Below are positions 1-11,457 of a stretch of DNA of 64,000 bases, one piece after another. This DNA comes from Dromiciops gliroides (lineage: Eukaryota > Chordata > Mammalia > Microbiotheria > Microbiotheriidae). Location of the stretch: the NCBI RefSeq assembly GCF_019393635.1, contig NC_057863.1, positions 250,501-314,500 of the forward strand, read 5' to 3'. Each line of letters begins with the position of its first letter. The first letter of the stretch is position 1. A model generated the notes under the pieces. That model was not told where the DNA came from. It searched no databases and was given only the letters and a program-made list of their open reading frames with translations. Both the position numbers and the translations under genes were made by a program.

Positions 1-193
1 ATTTTCCTGCAGGGTTAGAGAGATTACTCCACCCAATTGAGTGTGTACATTATTCCCTCCTTGCCCCAATTCTAATGAGATTCAGGTCTTTGAGCCTATT
101 CTGATGAGTGTTAGGCTCATTTACTGCCCAGATTAAATAGATTACTCCACCCAGTTGGGTGTGTGGGTTAGTCCCTCCTTGAGGCAACTCAGC
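1..193 (-). mobile_element. HAL1/L1-related fragment running off the left edge
   Basis: This is the reverse complement of a stretch also found at about 49602-49815, inside the HAL1-like element. Both contain a repeated block with GGCTCAAAGACCT and GGAGTAATCT. Similarity stops abruptly at about 193, as in a truncated copy. Bases 194-980 are RABEP1 intron without a recognisable feature. Confidence 0.6.
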
Positions 194-980
194 CACAGGT
201 AATTTCAAGCTTGGGCATCCCCATTCCAAGATGGTGCTTGTGTCCCAAATCATTCCAATGGTCTGTTGTCTACTCTGATGAGTGATAGCTCATCCTTTGC
301 ATTTCTTCTCCCTCCTTCCATCCATCTTTGCACAACAAACACTCTCTCTTACCTGGTTCCTGGCTCTCTCCCCTCTCCCTGCCTGTTCTGGAGCCTGATC
401 CATCCAGGGGCTTCATCCAAGCTAGACAGTCCCAGTCACACCAGTGAGGTCAACTCTTCCCTTTTGTCCGAGGGCTTCCCTCTTGCAGATCCACTTTCCT
501 TGCTTGGCATCAAAAGCTGACAACACTGCCTGTGGTCTCTCGCCCAGTTGTTTCGTGGCAATGCTCCAACACCATCTAATGGGCCCCAAATGGGAGTCCT
601 CTTACTGCTAGTGTTGAAAGCATCATGGACCAGAGGCCACTGGAAGTTACCCCTGGTGGGAAGTCATGTCCACTTTTATTGTCATTGGTATTTTTCTGTA
701 GCCTGGTTTCTCCTTGTGCCAGGCCTCCACTCACTCACTGCACTCACTCATCATGGGGCAGTGACCCAAGCCCAGGGCTTGGAGTCTGGGCACGTCACTT
801 CAATTCTGAGCCTCAGCCTTCTCATCTCACCCCCCACTGACCTCCTAGGGTTGTGATGAAGTGTGGATTGAATAATGCAAAACGCACTGAACGCATGGGT
901 CTGTTTCCTTGGAGAGATGAGGGACCAGGACTTGTCCAGCTCCAGTGTGTTTTCATTGTGGTTTTGTTTGGAATTTTCAG

Positions 981-3900
981 GAGCATTTAGATAGTACCCA
1001 TGGCTCCGTCCATTCATTAGATGCTGACTTGCTGCTGCCAGCAGGCGATCCATTCGGCAAACAGGACGGCGACATGTTTAAAGATGGACTCCGGAGGGCG
1101 CAGTCCACAGACAGTCTGGGGACTTCCGGATCATTGCAGTCCAAAACTTTGGGGTATAACAACAAAGCAAAGTCTGCTGGGAACCTCGATGAGTCTGATT
1201 TCGGGCCGCTGGTGGGAGCAGATTCAGTGTCTGAGAACTTTGATACGGCCTCTCTGGGCTCCCTGCAGATGCCAAGTGGGTTTATGTTGACCAAAGACCA
1301 GGAAAAGGCCATCAAGGCAATGACTCCTGAACAGGAAGAGACCGCTTCCCTTCTTTCCAGCATCACCCAGGGCGCGGAGAGCACCTATGTGTCTCCCAGC
1401 GGCTACCGCCTCGTCAGTGACACAGAGTGGAATCTCCTACAGAAGGAGGTGAGTGGGCACAGCCTCCTGACCCCATTCCCCTTGTGGGCTGCTTAGACAG
1501 GCTGGGAGCCCTTTGCCCGCGCGGCGAGCAAGAAGGTCGATGAGCCTTTTTGGCTCAGCCTAAGCATGGGTTTGCCAAAGATTCCTTGGGTGCTCCCAAG
1601 AAAGGGGCCGGCTTCTCCCAGCACAAGTACATACTTCTTTGCCTAAAGAGGAGAATTCAGGGGGAAAAGAAACAGCTGTTAAACTAGTTAGGACCAAGTT
1701 CTATTTTAGAGTGTTCTACAAGTGCCTTTCCTAGGCCAGTCTCCTTCAGGGTCTGGAGAGAGAGAGGGAGGGAATGAGTGAGTGTGTGCATGTGCGCGCA
1801 CATGCACACATACAAACACACACCCCCATGTCAGAGGTGGGGTGGATGAATGGTGGTCTCTGCGAATTCGTGGGACAGGAGAGGTTAACCTTTTTTTGAG
1901 GATGGGTGACCATCTTGGATGGTCACGGTTCACTTCAGTTCTTCCTTCCAAAGTGATCTGAAATTCAGCCACCACGCAGCTCAGGGAAAAGGTGACATTG
2001 TTTGGGGTTTTTAAAGGGAACTGTTAGGGTGCAGGGGGAGGCCAGCCAGCTCTGGGGGCCCTTTGTGGCTTCCTGCTCCCATGGGAGGAGAATGCTCATG
2101 TTAAGGCTAAAATTCTAGCTAGTCCATCTAAAATATCCAATGAGTGGTCGCCAATAAAGTATAAGCTTTAGCAAGAGTTAGGCTTTTAAGCATTTATGAA
2201 GGAGAATAAGAATTTGGTAAAGAGAGAAAGGCCTACATTCATCTATCTATTAAAGGGAGAGTGCATTTCTAGCTCCGCTCTCCGCCAGAGTCCCCAGGAA
2301 AGAGCCCCAGTCAGAGCGGCAGGCTCCCCCTTCTTCCTCCCACTTGCAAATGTCTTCCTGAGGCCAAAGAAAAGACTCCTGGTCTTGCTCTCAGAGACCT
2401 TCACCTCATGGCGGAGCTTTTCTACAGTAAGTCTCCAGCAGGTGGCGTCATTCCAATCATTACACTCACCTTCCCTCCTTCCAGGATATGGGAAGGCTGA
2501 GGGCCTGGCTGTGCAGGGCATGATGAATCTATGGGGATGTCTTCTGGCTTGGTGTCGTTGGGGGGGTGTTCTCAAGGTCAGGCCATGGCTGGTTTTCCCG
2601 CCAGCTTTGTGAGGATCTTTGTCAGCATTTCCTATCTCGTACCTTCTTGGTGGTTTTCCTTGAAGGGTTCAGGTTAGGACCCTCCTGGAGAGAGGATGCC
2701 TGTCCCAGGAGGGCTTTGGCTGCGGGCAGGTCCCTGCCAATGTCAGGCTTTCTCCTCCGCCTTTGACGTGGCTGCCATGCTTCCTAGGTACAGAATGCTG
2801 GGAACAAGCTGGGCCGGCGATGTGACATGTGCTCCAACTATGAGAAGCAGCTGCAGGGCGTCCAGAGCCAGGAGGCTGAGACCCGAGAGCAGGTGAGCGT
2901 GTCCGGGCCAGCCAAGGCGGGGCCCTTAAAGAGTGCTGCCTGTGGTCTGGCTGGCCGGCACCAGGCATTTCATTCTTTCTGGGCCTTGGGCAGCGTGGGT
3001 AGCCTGACCAGCTGGGCCAGCAAGCACAGGAACCAGGGCGGTTCTGGTCTGCAGGAGACTGTTCAGTTCCTTTGCCCAGCAGTGCTGGGAGACCCAGCTT
3101 CTGCTCTCCTCTCCTGACGTCAGGAAGTGTGGGAAGGACGCCTCAGCTTGGCTATGGCCAGCAGATGCCCTTGTGGCCGACCTTCTGCTGAGCTGGGTGC
3201 AGCAAGCAAGCATGACCATCCACATGGCAGAGAGAAGGGAACGGAGGGCACAACACTTATAGCAGTGCAGGACTGGGATTTGAACCCAGAGTTTTGGAGC
3301 CTGCCCTGGACTCTGAGTAAGGCTGACCCATCTAGTCACAGTTCCTAGGTTGAATATGACCTTTGTGGCCTTGGATGAGTCCTTTCTTCTCAGGGCTTCA
3401 TCTGTAGAGGGGAGGACTTGGCCTTGGCTGTTGCTGTTGTTCAGGTCCCGGTCCCTTTTTCTGCTGATTCATCACTGGCTAAGGAATGGGGGAAGGGGAG
3501 CCTCAGTTTTTCCAGTCAGTTGTCAATAAATAAGTATTAAGCACTCACTGTGTACTCTAGGAACTGTGCCAAGACAAAGACTTCCTGCCCAGGGTTCGAT
3601 GAGGAAAGGGGGGTGACTGGGAAAGGTTGAAGGCGGGGGGGGGGGGGGGGGATGGGGGGAAGGGGGGGGGGACGGGGGGAAGGGTCAGGAGAGGAGCCGA
3701 GTGAGAGACTAGGCCTCTCCTGCGGTGGAGATTGGCAGTCACAGCCCCACCTCCCATTAGAGGGACCGACGGCTGGGGGCAGGGAGATATCCACCATTGT
3801 ACCAGACCTGGGCCGGCACTGAGAAGGGGCAGTCAGACCAATGAGGAGAAGAAAGGAGAACTCAGAGCAGAGGAATGATAGCGTGAGAAAGGAGGAACGG

Positions 3901-6900
3901 TCAGCGGCATCAGACATGGCACAGGCCAAAGGGACAGGGACTTTGGCAAGGACAGATTCAGAGGAGAGAAGGTGGAGGGAACAAGTGGAGAGAGCCTTTT
4001 CTAGGGGCTGAGGTGAGAAAGGGACAGAAGCTTGGGAGAGGCCAGGACCTTGGCAAGCCCCTGAGGCTGGTCCCTAAATGGGACTGGGGGCAGGGGGCAG
4101 GGGGCAGGAAGGAGCCTCCAGAGCTGCCGGCGCAAGTGGAGTCTTCTGGCTCCCAGCACCACCCAGGAATTAGGTCTCGGAGCTAAGTCACATCCAGCAT
4201 GAGCCTCTTCACTTCTCACCCTCAGACCTTTCCCTTTAGAATTTACTAAACTTTAATCCCAGCTGCCCTGGGAGGCCTGTGGGCAAATAGCAAGGAATGG
4301 CTGGAGCCTACAGTCTGGAGGACCCAAGTTCAGATTTAGCCTCAGGCATGAGCTCATCTTTGTCCTGCCTCAGCTTCTTCCTCTGTAGAATGAGGGTACT
4401 AACAGCCCTGAGCTCCCAGGGTGTGGCAGGGATCAAGGGTTTGTAAAGAGACACAAGCAACATTAAGAAATAAATGGGTGCTCTTATTCTTTATTCCAAC
4501 CTGTTAAGGGATTGACTTGGTGTGCTTCAGAGTTGGCTGAGGTTGTGAACCGGGCATGGGGTCAGAGGGTGTGTAGGCGGGTTAGGGTTGTCAGTGTTAG
4601 AGCCTCTCTCATTGATGCCACCACAGGTGAAAAAGCTTCAGGTGATGCTGAGGCAGGCCAACGACCAGCTGGAGAAGACAATGAAGGATAAGCAGGAACT
4701 GGAGGAGCTGATGAGGCAAAGCTCTGAGGAGTCGGAGCGTCAGGTCCGATCAGCTTCTTCCCCCTCCCCCCCCCCCCCCCCAGAGTCCTTGGGGACCTAA
4801 CACGGTGACAGGTGGAGACCTGCTCTGGTGCGCTTGGCAAGCCCTCCGTGGGCTCCAGGCAGCTCTAGGAGGTCAGGCCTGTGCTCCCAGGAAGAGGGTG
4901 GCCATGTTCCTCCATTCCTCCTGCCGAAGCTAGTTACTGGGAGCCACGCCCAGAGAGACTGAGGCTGCTCCCTGCCCTCCTAGGGGGGATGGGCTGGTTA
5001 CAGACACAGTGGGAGGGAAAGGGCCAAGGAGACCACAGGCTTGTCTTTACTCTGTCACAGATCTCAGCCCTGGCGCTCAGAACCCAGGAGTCCGAGCTTG
5101 CGCTGGGTGAGCTTCAGCACGCATTCTCAAAGGCTCAGAGGAGCGCCCAAGAGCAGATGGTAAATGGTGCTTTAGGTCGCTTCTGCTCCTGAAGTGATGC
5201 CTGACCTCCCACCCCTCCCCCCCAAGCCCAGCCTGCCTCCCCTACCCCTTATTCCCAGTGTCCAGTGATCCCTACTCTCAAGGGCTGCTGTCCCATCTCC
5301 AAGAGGGAGGTGTCGGGTAGAGTCCTCATGATGAGCTCAGCCTCTGGGACCATCCTTCCCTCCCCACGTGTGATGCTGTAGGTTCCCGTCATGTGTGCCA
5401 TGTCCCCTCCAGAGGGAGGCAGACAGTGTGGGATGAGGACGTGGGGGCCGTGTCCTTGCTGTGCCGGTTTTAAGAACGGAAGCTCTCCTTCCTGCCCTTG
5501 AGGCCAGGCTGCTTCAACTCTCTCACTGCCCTTCTCTGGGAGGCTTCAGGCTGCCTACCCACTCTCTCCTCTTGGCCAGGAAGTCACGTGTGGACCATGG
5601 GTGGGCCAGGCCTGGGATCAGGAAGACCCAAGTTCAAATCTGGTCTCAGACCCTTGGTAGCCGGGTGACTCTGGCTAACTCACTTCACCTCTGGTGGTTG
5701 TAAAAAGCACTTAGTGCCCCATCCACACCAGGCGCACAGCAGGTGCTGCCTAAATGCTTCCTCTTTGATGAAGAGAAATCGCCTTTAGTGGTGAATTTGA
5801 GTGCACAGATAGACTTTCCTTCATCTACTTCCCCTTTGTTGGCACCAGGGATTTCCTTCAGCAGAGTAGGTGGGCATTTCCATTGCTTGCCTTCCATGTC
5901 TTTCCTCATTTTTGTTCTCCCAGATTTACATTAGTCCTGGTCGCACTGTCCCCAGCACAACCTTTTCCACTGCTAACTGGGCCTTGGGCGCTGGGCCTTT
6001 GGGGGCTCTTCTCAAGGAAGGCATCTGTGACGTCTCCGCCAGAGGCTTTGGCCTCTTGGCTGCCTTCCTCCAAAGCCCCTTCTGCCTCCCTCCCTACTTC
6101 CCCTGGGGCCAGATGGCCGGGTGCCAACCTCAGCCCCCCATTCTTGGGCAGCTGCTGTTCACGCACTCCCCACTGACCACCTGAGGCCACCTCTTGCTAG
6201 TCTACGGGGGGATGGAAGGCTAGGTCCCACAAGGGGAAGGAGGGTGGGTACCAGGTGAGACACACCAAAGACCACATCCCAAGAGGAGCCAGGAATAGAC
6301 CAGCATAGTTGGGCCCCAAGGAAGGTCCCTAGGGCTTGGATGGCCTAGAAGGAGCAGGGAGGCCACAGAGGAGGAAACAGGAGGACTCTTGGGGATGGGA
6401 AGTATAATGAACAATGTTCAGATGAGCTCAGCCCAGAGTGGACGCGGTGCTCAAGGAGCCAGATCCTCATGGGAAGAGCAGATTTCAGAGGAGACACAAG
6501 TCTGATACAGCAGCCGAGGGGGGTGGGTGGGCCTGGGGCCAGGGCTTCAAACACCCCTTCTGAGATCTCAGATCGGAAAGGAAAGGTCAAGAGATGCTGG
6601 TTCCTGCGGCATGCACACCCGTCCCAGAGAGTGTCCTGCCAGGGGTGTCTGGCACAAGGAGGGCTTTCTGATTTGCTTTGCATACTTGTGCCAGTGATCG
6701 AACTAGGAGGGGGCATCCCATGCGGCGCTCTCCCATCCCCAAACGAGTGTCCTTTCCCTTTGAGGGTGTGCTCATGCAGTCGCGGGAGCAGGTCTCAGAG
6801 GAGCTGGCGAGGTTGCAGAAGGAGAATGAGAGCCTGCAAGGGAAGCACGGGCTCCACTTGGCCTTGCAGCAAGCCGAGGACTTTGTGCTCCCGGAGACCA

Positions 6901-9798
6901 TGGAGGTAACTGAGAATGCTTGGGTGGAGGAGTTAGGCACATGCTCAGGCAGCCCCAGGGACTTAGCTCAGGCTCCATTGCCGGCCCTGCTGGAGACTGG
7001 GGTGGGCAGTGTTCAGGCCCTGGCTGAACAGCTCAGCTTAGTGCCTGGCACTGAGGAGGTGCCTCGCACCTGGCTGGTGACTGATGGAAGGCATGGACCG
7101 AATCTCTGAATCCAGGACCTGCGTGAGCTGGTGCTGAAATACCGGGAGAACATGGTCAGTGTGAGGACCGCCGCCGACCACGGAGAGGAGAAACTGAGGG
7201 CCGAAATCCTCTTCTTAAAGGAACAGATCCGAGCCGAGCAATGTTTGAAGGAAAACCTGGAGGAGACGCTGCAGCTGGAGATTGAGACCTGCAAGGAGGA
7301 AATCGGTAGAGCCTGGGATTGTGGTCCGACGGGCCTTGGGAGGGGGGGGGGGAGGAGAAAGACTGGAGAGCCCAGCTGCTTTTGTGGCCCTGGGCATTAG
7401 GGGAGATTTTGTCTAACCCACAAGTGATACATGGGAGCCTAATTCCCCTTCTAGCTTCTATCTCTAGCCTGAGAGCGGAATTGGAGAGGACGAAAGCAGA
7501 CAAGGAGCAGGTGGGTGCATCTTTAGAGGGTATGGGGAGCTCCCCAAATGATCCACTTAGAACTAAAGACCCCCAAAAGAGCCCTGGGTGAGAGCCTTCC
7601 ACAGTGTCCCAGAGGATGCTAAAGCTTCAGGGGCCACCTCTTTGTTTCAAGTTCTTGCATTCCATTTGTGACCCTTTCCGGGTCGGGTGACAGTGGCTCC
7701 CCTTGGCCCCTTCTAGCCTTGGCCACCCTGAAGGGTCTTGCTCATTTGCCTGACGACTCTTCTCCCTGTGCCCCAACCCACAGTTGGAATCCACCTTGCG
7801 AGAGAGAACGGAACAGCTGGAGAGCCTGCGGGAGACGGAGATGACCCTGGGGGAGCAACTGAAGAGAGAGACTGTGGCCAAGGTGGCTGGGGGAGGGGTG
7901 TTTGGGTGACCCCCATAATGAATCTCTCCTTTATTCAGTCAGTTAACTGGGGCTGCGGATGTGAATCCAGGCAGGCTCAGTCATCAGAGGCAGATGGCAT
8001 AGATACAGACTCTAGTCTGCTGTCTGGGAGGGCAGGGCACCGAGGCCCCCTGCCACCCCCTTCCTATAGCAGCCATTTCCTCTTCCCTAAGATGGGTGCG
8101 TGCCTGCACCGCCTGGTGGCCTCAGAAAGCTTGGGCCTGAAGCTCCTGCTGCCTTTGTCCATAGGTCATGGGCAGCTTCATTAAGCTCTGTACCTCAGTT
8201 TCTCCTTCCTCAAAATGAGGGGTAGTCTGTTCTGCCTCCTGTCAGCATCAAATGAGACAGATTTCCTTGTAGATCCTAAACTGCTGTAATGGTGATTCTC
8301 AGCCTGATTATTGAATACAAGGTGATTACGATAGCAGGGTTAGGGCAGACCCAGATCTGATGTGCCCAAGGGGCAAATGCCCTCTAGGCTAGGTCTGCCA
8401 CTGAGGGGGGTGAGACTGGACCAGGGTCCCCCAACCACTGTGCATCAGAGACGGAACTCTCTCCTCTGTGACCCTTAGTGGAGATCTCACCAGGCGTGTG
8501 ACTGTTCTGTATTCACTAGTGGTAGATCCAGGCCGGCCCAGCCATCTCTGTGGCCACACAGATAAGGAAGCCATTGGTGGCTGTTCCTTTGGAAGTTCTC
8601 ACCCTGTCACCACAACCCACTTCGTGGTCCAAGCTTGCTTAGAGATACCCAACTAGCTGCCCTGTCTCCACCCCCCTCCAATCCCAGGCCCTGACTCAGC
8701 CCCGGTGTGCCCTGACCAAGAGTCTCTAACCTCGCTTCTTTCAGACAAATGTGGAGCAGCTGATGCTGGAGGAGAAGAACAAGGCACAGCGTCTGCAGAC
8801 AGAGTTGGATGTCAGCGAGCAGGTGCAGAGAGACTTTGTCAAACTGTCCCAGACACTGCAGGTGAGGCATGGGCTGAGCACTTGCTATGTGTGTGTGTGT
8901 GTGTGTGGGGGTGCAGATAAGCTGCCCTCCTGGGAAGGGCTGGGGGCTCAGCATATACGGGAGGAAAGAGAAAGCTGAAGCTTGGTGCGGGAGTGGGCCG
9001 AGAGGGACGTTTCAGGCAAGCGGGGACAAGGGCCTGAACCTCAGGAGGGTGGTGTGAAACGTGGGAAGTTTGTCAGGACTTGGCAGGGCAGCACAGAGGG
9101 GGAGGGCTTGGGGTTCAATGGACTGTGGACGTGTCACATAGGACGTGTCAGGGGCGAGCTCCAATGTTACCAGGGTGGGGTGAGCAGGGAGGGAAAAGTG
9201 GCTACTTGTCCCTCCATACACTTCCCTAGCACAGGCTTCACCTCACATCTGAGCTAGTGTGGTAGCCCTGGGTGGGGAGGGGCAGCCTGGGTGGGGAGGG
9301 GCAGCCTGGGTCAGCATCCTCTGTTCTAGACTGGGCTCTTCCAGCCTCCCCCCCACCCCAATTCATTTTGTGTGTAATCATGTCATTTCGGGCATAGGGT
9401 GGGGAATATCTGCCTCCCTGGGGTCCTTCTCTCTCCAGTGCCTCATATAGTGAGCCCTTAATGAATGCTTGTTGACAAGTGACAGAACCTTAGGGGAGGG
9501 TCCCGGGAGCTGGATCAGTGGTCAGAGAGAGAGGTCTGAAGAGAGCCAGCAAGGAGCAGTGGGACAGAAGTTAAGGGATCCCGGCAAGGGGACCCCACCT
9601 CCCCCCATTCTGGGGTGCCTAAGTGCCGAGTGAGATCAGTACTTAGCAGTGACTCCCTGCCCTCCACTGCTGACTGACAGTCTCCTGGTCTCCCAGGTCC
9701 AGCTAGAGCGGATCCGGCAGGCTGACTCCTTGGAGAGAATCCGCGCCATCCTGAATGACACAAAACTGACGGACATTAACCAGCTTCCTGAGACATGA
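981..9798 (+). CDS. RABEP1: Rabaptin-5, C-terminal 497 residues (5' part lies outside the window)
   Basis: Rabaptin-5 is a coiled-coil Rab5 effector that works with RABGEF1 in early-endosome fusion. Ten exons join in frame: 981-1448, 2788-2892, 4627-4743, 5061-5159, 6765-6905, 7116-7305, 7455-7510, 7784-7882, 8745-8861, 9697-9798 (TGA 9796-9798). They encode 497 residues, matching roughly residues 366-862 of the 862-residue human protein as I remember it. The first exon carries the FGPLV motif (visible residues 74-78, bases 1200-1214), known in this family to bind the ear domains of GGA/gamma-adaptin. Exons from 2788 on are heptad-rich coiled coil. The last exons hold the Rab5-binding end, finishing INQLPET. 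RABEP2 is excluded by near-identity to RABEP1 in the serine-rich exon. The donor after 4743 (GTCCGA) is weak and is followed by a 16-C run. Bases 1-980 are intron and repeats. Confidence 0.97.
1783..1810. repeat. 28-bp perfect palindrome in alternating purine-pyrimidine sequence
   Basis: The sequence is its own reverse complement about a centre between 1796 and 1797 (core TGTGCGCGCACA). It lies in a RABEP1 intron next to a CA-rich tract and could form a cruciform or Z-DNA. Confidence 0.8.
2099..2464 (-). mobile_element. Solo LTR of an endogenous retrovirus-like family, copy 1
   Basis: This 366-bp unit, read on the minus strand, starts TGTAATGATTGG and ends CCTTAACA. It is flanked by 4-bp direct repeats CTCA (2095-2098 and 2465-2468). 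A second copy in the same orientation lies at 54944-55313. TG...CA ends and 4-bp duplications are typical of retroviral LTRs. No internal region is attached, so it is a solo LTR fossil in a RABEP1 intron. The family name is not known to me. Confidence 0.75.
3507..3580. repeat. MIR-type SINE fragment
   Basis: It contains the mammalian motif of the TATTAAGCACTCACTGTG type that is characteristic of MIR/Ther SINEs. Confidence 0.5.
3635..3671 (+). repeat. G17 and G10 homopolymer runs
   Basis: A run of 17 G (3635-3651) is followed by G6 and a run of 10 G (3662-3671), all on one strand. It is a potential quadruplex-forming tract in a RABEP1 intron. Confidence 0.8.
4280..4490 (+). repeat. MIR-type SINE
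   Basis: It resembles MIR: a CCCAAGTTCAGATTTAGCCTCAG part, then GCCTCAGCTTCTTCCTCTG and a degraded 3' part. Confidence 0.55.
5600..5775 (+). repeat. MIR-type SINE
   Basis: The parts are CAAGTTCAAATCTGGTCTCAG, GCCGGGTGACTCTGGC and a GCACAGCAGGTGCTGCCTAA tail, which is MIR-like. Confidence 0.6.
8160..8290 (+). repeat. MIR-type SINE 3' part
   Basis: It contains CTCAGTTTCTCCTTCCTCAA and ATCAAATGAGACAG in MIR order. Confidence 0.5.
9262..9311 (+). repeat. Tandem duplication of a ~20-bp GC-rich unit
   Basis: The unit CTGGGTGGGGAGGGGCAGC is repeated head to tail twice, with a partial third unit, in the last RABEP1 intron. Confidence 0.75.
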
Positions 9799-11220
9799 CC
9801 ACCTCACCCCGAGACTCCCAGACTGCAGTTGGGGTTTTTAACTCATCTTTATAGCAATGTTAATTATTATTTAACTCTTAACGAAAGGAGCTGAGGAGAA
9901 CAGGGAAGGAGGAAAGACTCTGTGGGGCCGGCCGGGCGGGAGAGGACGTCTTAGGACCTTGGCGGCCCTCCGGAGGTTGGCATCCAGCCTCCCTTCAGGA
10001 GAGCCTGGCTCACGGAGGCTTGTGGAACATTGCCCCAAGTGGCCCAGTGGCTTTGGGAATTCCTATTGATGGTCACCAGTAGGTGGGAGAACAAAGAGCC
10101 CCCCTTGTTTTCTGTTGGAATAGGGCTAGTCCAGAACAGTATTCGGCTAAGAGACAGGGTAAGTCTGCTGGATGAATATTTTATATTAAAATATGAATTT
10201 GTGAGCAGGTCATTGGGTAGTGATCATATTTCTGAGCCTAGCATATGCCATTTTGTCTTGTTGGGAGGACTGAGACCTCACAGAAAACTCCCAGAACGAG
10301 TGTGGAAGTGGGGCCCTAGAAACACCAAGTGGAGTTTTGAGAAAAGCACAAACACCAGGAAGCCCTTTCCCACAAACAGCTGCCTCCTGGGGGGGGGAGG
10401 CAGGGCTGGCAGGATCACTGCCTATGGTGGCCACCAGCAAGTGCCCCCCTTGGGAGGACTCCATCTCCAAGACTACTTGTTTGGACCAGAACGTGCCTGA
10501 GTGGGACTGGCTGGAGAGAACAGCCAGCTGTCAGGAATGAATGGCTGGGGGCTTCCTTTTGGGTGGCTTTATGGAATCACCTGCATTAATTGGGGGGAGG
10601 AGAGGCCCTGCATAAGCCTATCATGTCAAGGCCTGCCCTGGAGGAAGTGCCAGACATCTGCAGGCATGTTGTGAGAGTGTCTTGATTGTCCTGAGGAAGG
10701 AGCTTCTGGACTTGAGATGGATCCAAATTAAAGGGAAATATACCATCGGATCTGCAGCACTCAGGTGTCCCCTCCCCTAGGGCTCCATGGGAGCTGCCAC
10801 ATGCAGCAGACCTGGCCTACCCTTCCACAGTAGCATTATTACAACCCCTTTCTGACTGTCAAAAGCACACGGAACTCGTGCCAGCCGCTCCCTCTTTGGA
10901 ACTCACTTCATTAAACAAAAATCCACCTCCTGAAGGCCTCCTAGCTCCCTCTCCTTGGGAGCTGGAGAGCACCACTCCCTTTCCTTGGGGGTGGCTGGTG
11001 CACCCCCTTCCCCAGGGTGGACAGACTGGCTCCGGCCCCCCTTCTGTCAGGGGTCTGGCTTTCTTAGCCCCTTTTCCTGTTCCCTGGACAGAGAATAGCA
11101 AACGCGCTGTTGGTGTCTTGTGCGATTGTGGCTATGAAATCAATCAACTGTAACCATTGTTAACTGTACTGAAGGTGTGTCCTTACGCGTGTTCACATTA
11201 AAAACAAAAGCTGCTGCCCA
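9799..11220 (+). other. RABEP1: RABEP1 3'UTR
   Basis: This stretch follows the RABEP1 stop codon and holds no repeat that I recognise. AU-rich patches lie at about 9853-9885 and 10170-10204. The probable end is set by an ATTAAA signal at 11197-11202. A possible earlier signal, also ATTAAA, is near 10728. Cleavage at about 11215-11225 is inferred from the signal, not observed. Confidence 0.75.
11197..11202 (+). terminator. RABEP1 poly(A) signal (ATTAAA)
   Basis: This is the common variant hexamer, about 1.4 kb after the RABEP1 stop. It lies about 105 bases before the opposing NUP88 signal, as expected at a compact tail-to-tail gene junction. Confidence 0.65.
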
Positions 11221-11307
11221 GTGGGGCCGTGTGGGTCACTGTCTCCATGCAGGGAGCTCACCCAGAAGCCATGCCCCTGCCCAGCCACTCCTTCCTTATA
11301 AAAAGTA

Positions 11308-11313
11308 TTTATT
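11308..11313 (-). terminator. NUP88 poly(A) signal (AATAAA on the minus strand)
   Basis: The plus strand reads TTTATT. On the minus strand this is a canonical AATAAA about 145 bases after the NUP88 stop, giving a short 3'UTR ending near 11285-11298. Confidence 0.75.
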
Positions 11314-11457
11314 TGGTGCTCGTCCTCTATAAAATTGGATGGGTAGAAACATTGGGTAGACAAATGCCCACTCCCAGAAGTCTTTTTGGTAAGTGGGATG
11401 ATGAGGCTGCTGCCCCACTGGGTCCTCTTGTAGCGCCAGTGGCCTTGGAGGGCTTGG

